Shown here: piece by piece, positions 5,990 to 14,628 of the stretch
Numbering within the stretch: position 1 is the stretch's first letter
How the letters are laid out: the number at the start of each line of letters is the position of its first letter
From: Bacteroidota bacterium
GTDB taxonomy: Bacteria > Bacteroidota > Ignavibacteria > UBA10030 > UBA8401
DNA length: 64,000 nucleotides
Direction of reading: 5' to 3'
Assembly (NCBI GenBank): GCA_035506275.1
Contig: DATJPT010000010.1
Coordinates: 62,001 to 126,000, forward strand
The notes under the pieces: model-generated
Told to the model about the DNA's origin: nothing
What the model saw: the letters and a program-made list of their open reading frames with translations, nothing else
Databases searched by the model: none
Translations under genes and position numbers: made by a program

Positions 5990-8128
5990 ATGAAACGAAT
6001 TTTTCAGCTTATTTTTTGGATGAGTGCTCTTTCAGCGCATCCGTTGCAGGCACAATGGGTTCAAACAATCGGGCCCTACGGCGGTAACATTTCTTGTTTT
6101 GCTGTAGATAGTACGTCGATATTTGCCGGTACTGCCAGCGGCGGGGTCTTTCTGTCGACGAATGATGGGCAGACTTGGGTTTCTGCGGAGTCCGGATTGA
6201 TAAACACCAGTACTTGGGCGCTCGCTGCTGATGGTGTGAATCTTTTTGCTGGTACGAACGGGCCGTACGGAGGCGGGTTATTTGCATCGACCGACAACGG
6301 CGCGAACTGGACCGCCCTTGGTTTTGAACCCTACGGTGTGAGGCGCCTTGTCAAAAGTGGCTCGAATCTTTATGCAGCGGCTTTCGGCGGACTTTTTCTC
6401 TCCACCAACGGCGGCGCAAACTGGGATACGCTTTTAACAAAGAGCAACATTACTGCACTCGCTGTGAATAATTCGAATCTTTTTGTCGCCGCGGGCTATG
6501 ATGGTGTTTATCGATCCACGAACAAAGGCCTCAGCTGGACTTTGTCCGATTCCGGACTGACAGATAATATTGTCAACACCCTTGTCATATCCGGCACGAA
6601 CCTTTTTGTCGGAACAACTTTGCCAGTTCCAGTCCCGGTTGACCAGGCGCCACATCCTTACGGCGGTGTCTTTCTCTCGACGAACAACGGTGAAAACTGG
6701 ATGGCAGTTGATTCGGGGTTGCAAAATACACCGGTTACCGTTCTTGCCGTGAAAGGTGCGGATGTCTTTGCGGGGACTTCCAGAGGTGTCTTTCTTTCGA
6801 CAAACAACGGAACAACCTGGGCTCAAATGAATAATGGATTGACGGACACGAACATTAATGTCCTTGCTGTAAAAGGCACAAAGCTGTTCGCGGGCACCGG
6901 CACCGGCATTTTTCTCTCGACGAACAATGGCGCAAGCTGGACTGCGGCAAGCACGGGGATAACGGGTACTTCGATCTCCGCCCTTGGCGGGTTCGGTTCG
7001 AATATCTTTGCAGGTGAAAACGGCATTCAGCTGTCCACAGACAGCGGAAACAGCTGGTTGACGGCGGACTCAGGTATTGGACCGTATTCTTATGTTGATG
7101 CGTTAGCCCAATCCGGCACGGATCTCTTCGCTGGAATGAGATTTCAACACGGCATCCTTCGTTCAACGAACAACGGCACGAGCTGGAGTTTGCTGGATTC
7201 AGGATTGACAAACCTCTACATCACCTGTCTCACCGTGTCCGGTTCGAACCTCTTTGTCGGAGACGGGCAAAGCGGGAATGGTGTATTTCTTTCGACCAAC
7301 AACGGAGCGAATTGGACAGCAGTCGACTCAGGACTGACAAACACCTCGGTCTATTCACTTGCAGTTATCCCCGGCGAGGCTGGCGCCGCCAACGTATTTG
7401 CGGGAACCCAAAACGGCGGTGTTTTTCTCTCAACGAATAACGGCAAGAGCTGGACTTTACCGGGCACGGGATTGTCTAACGAAATAGTCTTTGCCCTTGC
7501 CGGTGAAGGTACGAGACTCTTTGCTGCGACCGGGGAGGGCGTTTACCTTTCCACAGACAACGGCAAAAGCTGGGAAGCCGCCGGTTTAACAAACAATAAT
7601 GTTTCATCCCTTATTGTTATCGGCGGGTATGTTTTTGCAGGGACAGTTTATACAGGCGTATCAAATGGGGGTATATTCCTTTCTGGCAATAACGGCGCAA
7701 ATTGGAAAGCGGTCGATACAGGCATGACTAATACTAACATCAGCTCTCTTGCCGTGATAGGGTCAAATCTTTTTGCGGGGACGTATGGGGGCGGGGTTTG
7801 GAAGCGGTACTTGAATGAGATGATCCCTGATGATGCTGTAAAAGCGACCAAGAGTGGAATACCGACTATATTTACGCTCTCACAGAATTATCCAAACCCG
7901 TTTAACCCAACGACAACGATTTCATTTGCTCTTCCAACCCGGTCATACGTATCATTGAAAATTTTTGATGTGCTGGGAAGAGAAGTATCAACGATTGTTT
8001 CCGGCGTATTACCGGCTGGAAGTTATTCTCGGCAGTGGAATGCGGCAGACATGCCGAGCGGCGTTTATTTTTATCAGCTACGGGCCGGAACATTTAACGA
8101 GACGAAAAAGCTTTTGCTGGTAAAATAA
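5990..8128 (+). CDS. secreted 13-repeat beta-propeller-like protein with T9SS sorting domain
   Basis: 712 residues from ATG 5990 (strong GGAGGGG site; the ATG at 5945 lies in the hairpin and was rejected). A signal peptide (RIFQLIFWMSALSAHPLQA) is followed by about 13 repeats of 38-50 residues of the form GVFLSTNNGxxWxxxxSGLTNTxVxxLAVxGxxLFAGT. These resemble the BNR/sortilin-like and Ycf48-like units that fold as beta-propellers. The C-terminal about 80 residues (SQNYPNPFNPTT..., VLGREV, MPSGVYFYQL) are a T9SS type-A sorting domain, so the protein is expected to cross the outer membrane and be anchored or released at the cell surface. Its function is unknown; repeats 4, 10 and 12 have inserted loops. 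It is a single gene. Confidence 0.85.
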   Translation: MKRIFQLIFWMSALSAHPLQAQWVQTIGPYGGNISCFAVDSTSIFAGTASGGVFLSTNDGQTWVSAESGLINTSTWALAADGVNLFAGTNGPYGGGLFASTDNGANWTALGFEPYGVRRLVKSGSNLYAAAFGGLFLSTNGGANWDTLLTKSNITALAVNNSNLFVAAGYDGVYRSTNKGLSWTLSDSGLTDNIVNTLVISGTNLFVGTTLPVPVPVDQAPHPYGGVFLSTNNGENWMAVDSGLQNTPVTVLAVKGADVFAGTSRGVFLSTNNGTTWAQMNNGLTDTNINVLAVKGTKLFAGTGTGIFLSTNNGASWTAASTGITGTSISALGGFGSNIFAGENGIQLSTDSGNSWLTADSGIGPYSYVDALAQSGTDLFAGMRFQHGILRSTNNGTSWSLLDSGLTNLYITCLTVSGSNLFVGDGQSGNGVFLSTNNGANWTAVDSGLTNTSVYSLAVIPGEAGAANVFAGTQNGGVFLSTNNGKSWTLPGTGLSNEIVFALAGEGTRLFAATGEGVYLSTDNGKSWEAAGLTNNNVSSLIVIGGYVFAGTVYTGVSNGGIFLSGNNGANWKAVDTGMTNTNISSLAVIGSNLFAGTYGGGVWKRYLNEMIPDDAVKATKSGIPTIFTLSQNYPNPFNPTTTISFALPTRSYVSLKIFDVLGREVSTIVSGVLPAGSYSRQWNAADMPSGVYFYQLRAGTFNETKKLLLVK

Positions 8129-9204
8129 TACGGGTGATAAATAGGATTTTGACATTCACGATTCGATCGATAACTGTTTAGAGGCCCAAGCATTAACTCA
8201 AGACGAACGATTGGGATGCAACGATAGACGGAGGGGGGTGAGATTTCTAAATTATTTGTCCCGTAAGAATTCGTTGCCGCACAGGATGCATTTTTAAGAA
8301 GGTCGCCCGCAGGGATACGCCTCTGAGGAAAAACATGCCCATGAATTGGCTCAAGCGAGTGATGTCATTTGGTCGGACGGGTGACCATAATTTTTCACGG
8401 GAAGTTTTGGAATATTTTACGCAGCGGACCAAGACGTGGATAAAGCATATTCCCCAAGTCTTCACGCTAAAACAGCCCGGAAACGGGCATTTCGTAGTTT
8501 GCAATAATCCGGGGAATAGACTATGTTATTTCCTATGGGAAGGAAGTTGAGCTGATGAAACTATGAGACGCCCTATTCTGTTAATCAAGTTGTATATGAA
8601 ATTTTCTCATTTCGCGTTATGAAAAGCTCCGGACTCGGCCGTATTATCATAGGGGTAGTTCTCGGAGCATATTTGGGAACTGGAATCCTTAGCCCAAGGG
8701 TTCCTCTTGTTCAAATGCTCCATGGTAAATTTGACAACTCTCTTTCGTTCCAGAATGAACGAAGTATTGACATTGATGAGAGTCCCTATTGGACGTCTCA
8801 TAAACATCTAACAACGCCAGAATTATTCTCCAGCGACCACATCGTTTGCGCTGCCGAGCCATGGGTCAGCGTTATCACTCCTGAGCTGTCCTTTGAAATC
8901 CAATCCGCAATTCTTCCGATCCCTGCACCTTTCTCTCCGTCTAACGCTTTTCGTGCACCTCCTCGTTCGTAGCCTCAAATCCTAGTTCTGAATATCACCT
9001 TCAACCGACCTATGGAAGAAGCTATCCTTCGGCCGGAGTTTAAATTAAGCTAAGAAGCAGACTGCGAAATATTTCGCGATTCCTCCTTCTGGCGCCATCT
9101 GCGATTATTGATTTGGCTCGCAGCGGAATCATCGCTGAAGAAATGGGACAACGTGAATTCCGTAAGTCCAAAAGATGAAAATATAATTTTCAAGCAATGC
9201 TACC
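8129..9204. other. 1.1-kb stretch without a convincing gene, possibly degenerate
   Basis: Short frames exist on both strands (for example 8247-8504 minus, 8335-8550 plus, 8619-8972 plus), but none has a family-like composition, and the 8619 frame loses protein-like character after its first 25 residues. On the minus strand a stop-to-stop frame at 8801-8974 reads ...GARKALDGEKGAGIGRI, then DWISKDSSGVITLTHGSAAQ. Its VITLTHGS strand looks like a fragment of a real enzyme (faintly eIF-2B/MtnA-like) without a start. The region is best read as decayed DNA. Just before the next gene lies an A/T-rich TATAATTTT stretch (9182-9190). Confidence 0.5.
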
Positions 9205-9708
9205 ATGAAAACAAAGGAAAGTATCGAAGGACTCATTACACAATTATCCAATCGAAATGGGATGGAGCGGGAGCGCGCGAGAAGAGAATTGGTGAAGATC
9301 GGCAGACCCGCTATGCCTTACCTTATCAGCCTGCTCTCAAACCGCAAGCAACATCTGCGTTGGGAGGGATGCAAGGCAATTGGAAGCATCGCCGACCCGG
9401 TGGCATCAAGCGTTCTTGTGAATGTTTTGACCGATGATAATGAGGAAATCAGGTGGCTGGCCGCAGAAGGACTTATTGCGCTGAAACAACACGCATTCGT
9501 GCCTCTGCTGCGAGTCCTTCAGACGAAATTCGATTCCCCTTATGTTCGCTCGGGGGCTCATCACATTCTTGATGCGTTTGAGAAGCAGCATCTTCTCTCA
9601 AAGGAGATGAAAGAAGTACTTGATGCGCTCCGTTATCTGAGGCCTAAGATTTCAGTGGCCTTGGCAGCCAGCAGAGCGCTGCAGTCCAATAGCAGGTCGG
9701 GCAATTAG
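9205..9708 (+). CDS. HEAT-repeat protein
   Basis: 167 residues. Three to four helical repeats of about 30 residues are visible: residues 5-35 (RARRELVKIGRPAMPYLISLL), 37-67 (LRWEGCKAIGSIADPVASSVLVNVL) and 68-100 (IRWLAAEGLIALKQHAFVPLLRVL). This pattern of HEAT or PBS-lyase-type repeats usually serves as a protein-binding scaffold. There is no signal peptide. A ribosome binding site is not obvious. The next two genes encode a proton-pumping P-type ATPase (92 bases downstream) and a ClC channel on the same strand, so a role as regulator or assembly factor of that pair is a reasonable inference, not shown by the sequence. Confidence 0.75.
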   Translation: MKTKESIEGLITQLSNRNGMERERARRELVKIGRPAMPYLISLLSNRKQHLRWEGCKAIGSIADPVASSVLVNVLTDDNEEIRWLAAEGLIALKQHAFVPLLRVLQTKFDSPYVRSGAHHILDAFEKQHLLSKEMKEVLDALRYLRPKISVALAASRALQSNSRSGN

Positions 9709-9799
9709 CTTTGCAGTCTGATTCTGCGGCCTCGAACTCGAACTACCGAACACACTGAAAATGCTCTTCGCCAATCCATGGAAGGAACCCCCCTTGAAT

Positions 9800-12265
9800 A
9801 TGAACGAGGTATCTCGAAACGATCAAACATCGTCATCGCCCGGACGTCCATCAGACTGGGCTGCCCTTCCTCTTTCGGAAGCCAAGATGGAGCTTGGTTT
9901 TTCCGCTGAGGGGCTTAGCGAAGCTGAGGTACAACGGCGCCTGACTCAGTACGGGTATAACGAGCTCGTTGAGAAGAGGGCCAATCCTTATCTCAAATTT
10001 CTCTCCTATTTCTGGGGTCCAATTCCCTGGATGATCGAATCGGCAGCTGTACTGTCGGCGGTCGTGCAACACTGGCCGGATTTCTTCATCATCCTCGTTT
10101 TGATGATTGCTAACGCGGGGGTTGGCTTCTGGGAGGAATATCAAGCCGGCAATGCAATAGCCGCTTTGAAGGCCAAGCTGGCCCTTAAGGCCCGCGTTCG
10201 TCGTGCGGGTAAGTGGAGGTCGATAGCAGCAAGGGAATTAGTGCCGGGAGACACGATCCGTGTGCGGCTTGGGGACATTGTTCCAGCGGACGCTTACGTA
10301 TTGGAAGGCGAGTCCGTTGAAGTTGATCAATCCGCCTTGACAGGTGAATCTTTACCGGTCACGCGCGAGTCCGGTAGAACAATTTACTCCGGATCGATCA
10401 TCCGCAGGGGGGAGAGCGAAGCAATGATCTACGCGACGGGATCAAAAACTTTTTTTGGTAAAACGGCACAACTAGTTCAGACGGCGCACACGGTCAGCCA
10501 TTTTCAAAAAGCCGTGCTGAAAATAGGCAACTACCTTATTATCATGGCCATTGTCCTCGTCGCCTTGATCCTTATCGTGGCTATCGTCCGCGATGACAAA
10601 TTGACGACGGCACTGCAGTTTGCCCTCGTGTTGACCGTAGCCGCTATTCCAGTCGCCATGCCTACTGTGTTATCGGTCACCATGTCTGTCGGAGCGCGGC
10701 TTCTTTCGCGGAAACAAGCTATTGTCAGCCGCTTGGCTGCCATTGAAGAGCTGGCTGGGATGGATATTTTGTGTTCAGATAAAACTGGTACACTGACGCA
10801 AAACAAACTGACCCTCGGTGATCCCTTCTGCATCTCCGGGATAGCTGTTTCGGATGTGATTCTAAGTGCTGCCCTTGCGTCGCGTGCCGAAAATGATGAT
10901 ACAATTGACCTGGCCATATTGAGCGGTTTGAAGGACAGTCAAGTGCTCAATAGCTACCGCGTGACTCACTTTCAACCCTTTGACCCCGTTCATAAGCGTA
11001 CGGAGGCCGCAGTAACATCCCCTGATGGGAAGACGTTCAATGTCTCAAAGGGTGCGCCGCAGGTAATACTCGCGTTGGCATCGAATGCATCGTCGGTTGG
11101 TCCAGTAGTAGAGAAGGTAACAAATGAATTTGCTTCGAGAGGTTACCGCTCGCTTGCTGTAGCACGGACGGATGCAGAAGGTATGTGGCAGTTTCTCGGG
11201 ATACTCCCGCTGTTAGACCCGCCGCGAGTAGATTCCAAAGAAACAATCGAAACAGCTCGAAGTATGGGAGTGAATGTCAAGATGGTGACCGGTGATCAGC
11301 GTTCCATCGCACAAGAAATCGCCACGCAGCTCGGGCTGGGGTCCAACATTCTGGACGCCAGCGGTTTCGTAGCTGACCAAAAATTAGAGACTGAGCAGTT
11401 TAGGGACATCATTGAAAAAGCAGACGGCTTTGCGCAGGTCTTCCCCGAGCACAAGTTCAGGATCGTCAGTGTGTTGCAGGAACGGAACCATATTGTCGGA
11501 ATGACCGGCGACGGCGTCAATGACGCACCCGCGTTGAAGAAAGCCGACGCAGGGATTGCAGTCGCAGGCGCCACTGACGCTGCCCGTGCGGCTGCCTCAA
11601 TCATACTCCTGTCGCCGGGGTTGTCAGTTATCATCGATGCGATCAAAGAGAGCCGCAAGATATTCCAACGAATGAACAGCTACGCCATCTATCGCATCGG
11701 AGAAACTGTCCGCGTGTTGTTATTCATGACCTTTTCGATTCTCATCTTTGACTTCTATCCGGTGACGGCGGTCATGATCGTTCTTCTCGCATTGCTAAAT
11801 GACGGAGCTATCCTCTCGATCGCTTATGACGTGGCGCGGTACTCCAACGAACCAGAAGCGTGGAACATGCGCACGGTGCTGGGCATTGCGTCGATCCTGG
11901 GAGTGATGGGAGTTTTTGCATCCTTTGGACTTTTTTACCTCGGTGAACGCGTCTTTCATCTCAGCCGGGATTTTATCCAACCATTAATGTATCTAAAGCT
12001 ATCAGTGGCGGGGCATTTGACTATTTTTCTATCACGGACTCGCGGCCCATTCTGGTCGACTCGCCCTGCTCGCGTCCTAATTTTTGCAGTACTCGGAACG
12101 CAGCTCATTGCTACGCTGATCGCCGTCTACGGAGTGTTGATGCCTCCGATAGGCTGGGGGTGGGCTGCCGCAATCTGGGCTTATGCCATCGCCTGGTTCT
12201 TGGTGAATGACCGAGTTAAGGTTGCGGCATATCGATTTATTGATCGTCCGAATTCTCGCCATTAA
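9800..12265 (+). CDS. plasma-membrane proton-efflux P-type ATPase (P3A)
   Basis: 821 residues from ATG 9800. A TTG at 9794 sits 7 bases after GAAGGA and may be the true start; an upstream ATG at 9761 lacks a ribosome binding site. It has all P-type ATPase landmarks in order: the N-terminal cation ATPase segment, TGES in the actuator domain, VAAIPVAMP in the fourth membrane helix, the phosphorylation site DKTGTLTQNK, the KGAPQ nucleotide site, and MTGDGVNDAPALKKADAGIAV. The IPVAMP motif and the overall length place it with P3A pumps, which expel protons using ATP. The long regulatory C-terminus of fungal/plant pumps is absent. Neighbours are a HEAT-repeat protein and a ClC channel. Confidence 0.92.
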   Translation: MNEVSRNDQTSSSPGRPSDWAALPLSEAKMELGFSAEGLSEAEVQRRLTQYGYNELVEKRANPYLKFLSYFWGPIPWMIESAAVLSAVVQHWPDFFIILVLMIANAGVGFWEEYQAGNAIAALKAKLALKARVRRAGKWRSIAARELVPGDTIRVRLGDIVPADAYVLEGESVEVDQSALTGESLPVTRESGRTIYSGSIIRRGESEAMIYATGSKTFFGKTAQLVQTAHTVSHFQKAVLKIGNYLIIMAIVLVALILIVAIVRDDKLTTALQFALVLTVAAIPVAMPTVLSVTMSVGARLLSRKQAIVSRLAAIEELAGMDILCSDKTGTLTQNKLTLGDPFCISGIAVSDVILSAALASRAENDDTIDLAILSGLKDSQVLNSYRVTHFQPFDPVHKRTEAAVTSPDGKTFNVSKGAPQVILALASNASSVGPVVEKVTNEFASRGYRSLAVARTDAEGMWQFLGILPLLDPPRVDSKETIETARSMGVNVKMVTGDQRSIAQEIATQLGLGSNILDASGFVADQKLETEQFRDIIEKADGFAQVFPEHKFRIVSVLQERNHIVGMTGDGVNDAPALKKADAGIAVAGATDAARAAASIILLSPGLSVIIDAIKESRKIFQRMNSYAIYRIGETVRVLLFMTFSILIFDFYPVTAVMIVLLALLNDGAILSIAYDVARYSNEPEAWNMRTVLGIASILGVMGVFASFGLFYLGERVFHLSRDFIQPLMYLKLSVAGHLTIFLSRTRGPFWSTRPARVLIFAVLGTQLIATLIAVYGVLMPPIGWGWAAAIWAYAIAWFLVNDRVKVAAYRFIDRPNSRH

Positions 12266-12316
12266 CATGAGTCTTCAATCACGGTATTCATTCTAGAACC
12301 ATTTTGAGAAGGGAAA

Positions 12317-14161
12317 ATGAAAATCAAAGATCCAAATATTCCGGCTACTGCCAGCAAGTCAACTGAGAACTCCCGGATGCTTTTTATGTCGCTTTTAGCT
12401 TCCATTATCGGTATCGCTGCGGGCTTCACCGCATACGGGTTGTACACGCTCATTGCCATAGTAAGTAATCTTGTTTTCTTTCACCGTGTTTCAATTGAAA
12501 TTCCAAAACTTCAGTCGCATATCCTGGGGTATTGGGTGGTGATCGTTCCCGTCTTAGGAGGCATTATTGTAGGATTGATGGCCAAATACGGTTCCTCAAA
12601 GATCAAGGGGCATGGAATTCCTGAGGCAATGGAAGCCGTTCTTACGAATCGTAGTCGAATAGATCCAAAAGTTGCGATTCTTAAGCCCTTATCGGCGGCC
12701 ATCGCAATCGGCACCGGCGGCCCGTTCGGAGCTGAAGGCCCCATCATTCAGACCGGCGGCGCATTGGGATCTTTGGTGGGTCAATTTATTCACACTACAG
12801 CCGCTGAACGAAAGATTTTGCTTGCTTGCGGAGCCGCCGCAGGAATGGCAGCGACGTTTAGCACGCCTATTGCCGCCGTCATCCTCGCTATTGAACTGCT
12901 CGTGTTTGAATTCAAAGCGCGCTCGTTCATCCCGCTCGTGATCGCTACAACCACCGCTACGGCGGTACATTTCCAGTTCATGGGCCGTGGCCCGATGTTC
13001 AATATGGGCGAAGTGGATTTTGGAATTCCGAATTCTCTCCCGATGTTCATCGTCCTCGGTTTATTATGCGGCCTTGCCGCGGTTGTATTCACCAATGCGT
13101 TCTACTGGATTGAGGATCAGTTCGAGCGGCTGTCCAAATTGCGCATTCCGATCGACGAAATGTGGTGGCCTGCAATCGGCGGACTTGGCCTCGGTGTTAT
13201 CGCACTCGCTCTGCCCCGAGTGCTCGGTGTTGGCTACGACACGATTTCCGATATTCTCAACGAACGGCTCACGCTGGTCGTGCTTCTTGCCATTGTATTG
13301 TTAAAAAGCCTGGCGTTAATTGTTTCGCTCGGTTCGGGTACATCGGGGGGGCTCCTCGCACCCATGTTCATGGTGGGAGCTGCCCTTGGAGGCTCTTTCG
13401 CGCTGATCATGAACTCGTTGTTTCCCGGCCTCCATCTATCGCTGTCGGCATTTGCGTTGGTGGGAATGGCAGCGATGTTCGGCGCCGCATCACGAGCGAC
13501 GTTTACGTTCATTATTTTTGCATTTGAAATCGTGCGGGACTACAATGCCATCTTACCCCTGATGCTTGGCTGCGTCATTGCGGACGCTGTTGGATTACTG
13601 TTGATGAAGAATTCCATCATGACGGAAAAACTCGCGCGGCGCGGCCTGCGGGTGCACGGCGACTATGAGGCGGACATTCTTCAACAAACAACGGTGGTAA
13701 AAGTCATGGACAAGGAACCTCAAACAATACCCTCGTCACTGCCGGTCTCTGTGTTGGCAGATCGCATTGTGAGAGGGGATCCATCGGTAACAAAGCATAA
13801 AGCGGTCTTTATGCAAAATGAAAATGAAGAATTGGTCGGGATCATCACACAAGGGGATGTTCTTCGATCCGGCGAACTTCATTCCGAATACCCCGTAACC
13901 GTTTCCGAGGCGGGGAACACTATATTGATTTTGACATATCCAGACGAAACATTGCATGAAGCGTCAACGAAAATGCTGCAGAACAATATTGGCAGGCTTC
14001 CCGTCGTCGAGAGAAGTAATCCAACAAAACTTATCGGCTATCTTGGCAGGACTGAAGTGCTTGGGGCTCGGATGCACCGAATCAAGGAAGAAGAAGTATT
14101 GGAGCAGGGATGGATACGTCACGCAATACGATTGACAAAAATAGAAAGGGAAAAAAGCTAG
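12317..14161 (+). CDS. ClC-family chloride channel/transporter with C-terminal CBS domains
   Basis: 614 residues, preceded by AGAAGGG. About ten membrane helices carry the ClC selectivity motifs: GHGIPE (residue about 95), GPFGAEGPIIQTGG with the gating Glu, and GSGTSGGLLAPMFMVGA. Residues about 445-590 form two CBS domains (VVKVMDKEPQTIPSS..., ...TKLIGYLGRTEVLGA), which in this family bind adenine nucleotides and regulate gating. ClC proteins conduct Cl- or exchange it with H+. The gene lies 51 bases after the proton ATPase, so charge-balancing of proton pumping is a likely role. Confidence 0.92.
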   Translation: MKIKDPNIPATASKSTENSRMLFMSLLASIIGIAAGFTAYGLYTLIAIVSNLVFFHRVSIEIPKLQSHILGYWVVIVPVLGGIIVGLMAKYGSSKIKGHGIPEAMEAVLTNRSRIDPKVAILKPLSAAIAIGTGGPFGAEGPIIQTGGALGSLVGQFIHTTAAERKILLACGAAAGMAATFSTPIAAVILAIELLVFEFKARSFIPLVIATTTATAVHFQFMGRGPMFNMGEVDFGIPNSLPMFIVLGLLCGLAAVVFTNAFYWIEDQFERLSKLRIPIDEMWWPAIGGLGLGVIALALPRVLGVGYDTISDILNERLTLVVLLAIVLLKSLALIVSLGSGTSGGLLAPMFMVGAALGGSFALIMNSLFPGLHLSLSAFALVGMAAMFGAASRATFTFIIFAFEIVRDYNAILPLMLGCVIADAVGLLLMKNSIMTEKLARRGLRVHGDYEADILQQTTVVKVMDKEPQTIPSSLPVSVLADRIVRGDPSVTKHKAVFMQNENEELVGIITQGDVLRSGELHSEYPVTVSEAGNTILILTYPDETLHEASTKMLQNNIGRLPVVERSNPTKLIGYLGRTEVLGARMHRIKEEEVLEQGWIRHAIRLTKIEREKS

Positions 14162-14524
14162 AAGAACCTTTTGATCCTGGTAATAGGTTATTTATACCCA
14201 AATCATCAACTGCGTGCTGTCCAGCGACGGCCGGCACCACAGGAGTTTTGGAACAGAAACGCCAAAGAGGATCTGCGGAAACGGAAAGACCGTTTATGTT
14301 GTGACATCAATAATATTTCTGCATTGAAGAATTTTCTTATTGATTCAACCAGAATCGATTATTATATTAAATTCATAATCCGGTGCGACCGTTAAACGAG
14401 CCTTACGGATTTTCGTTTTTGCAGAAGCACTCGACGTTAAGAAACAGACAAAATACCCGGTTCCTCTCAGGCTCTTAGCTCAGTCCCAACGGGACTTCGC
14501 TTCAAGCCTGCGGATTGTAATATC
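14162..14524. other. intergenic region before tRNA-Val
   Basis: About 360 bases without a credible gene. The only notable content is a 15-base copy of the 5' end of the following tRNA (14470-14484), followed by a small GTCCC/GGGAC hairpin (14483-14494). No clear terminator for the ClC gene was found. Confidence 0.6.
14470..14484 (+). repeat. partial duplicate of the tRNA-Val 5' end
   Basis: GGCTCTTAGCTCAGT at 14470-14484 is identical to tRNA-Val positions 14526-14540, 56 bases downstream. It stops in the D-loop and cannot fold as a tRNA. Such fragments are left by recombination at tRNA genes, but typical integrase scars duplicate the 3' end, so its origin is uncertain. Confidence 0.65.
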
Positions 14525-14599
14525 GGGCTCTTAGCTCAGTTGGTTTAGAGCGCTACCTTGACACGGTAGAGGTCAGAGGTTCGAATCCTCTAGGGCCCA
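14525..14599 (+). tRNA. tRNA-Val (anticodon GAC)
   Basis: A 75-base cloverleaf: acceptor GGGCTCT/AGGGCCC (one G-T pair), D arm GCTC..GAGC, anticodon arm CTACC-TTGACAC-GGTAG with anticodon GAC at 14560-14562, and T arm AGAGG-TTCGAAT-CCTCT. Discriminator base A at 14599. The 3' CCA is not encoded and would be added by tRNA nucleotidyltransferase. It reads Val codons GUC and GUU. It ends 29 bases before the end of the converging ABC exporter gene. Confidence 0.95.
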
Positions 14600-14628
14600 C
14601 AGATCCTTCCCCCGACCGACAGCCCGAT

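Noticed and set aside
8619-8972. 117-codon plus-strand frame beginning with a hydrophobic stretch
   Set aside because: Only the first 25 residues look protein-like, the rest has no regular composition, and the opposite strand has a better coding look in part of it.
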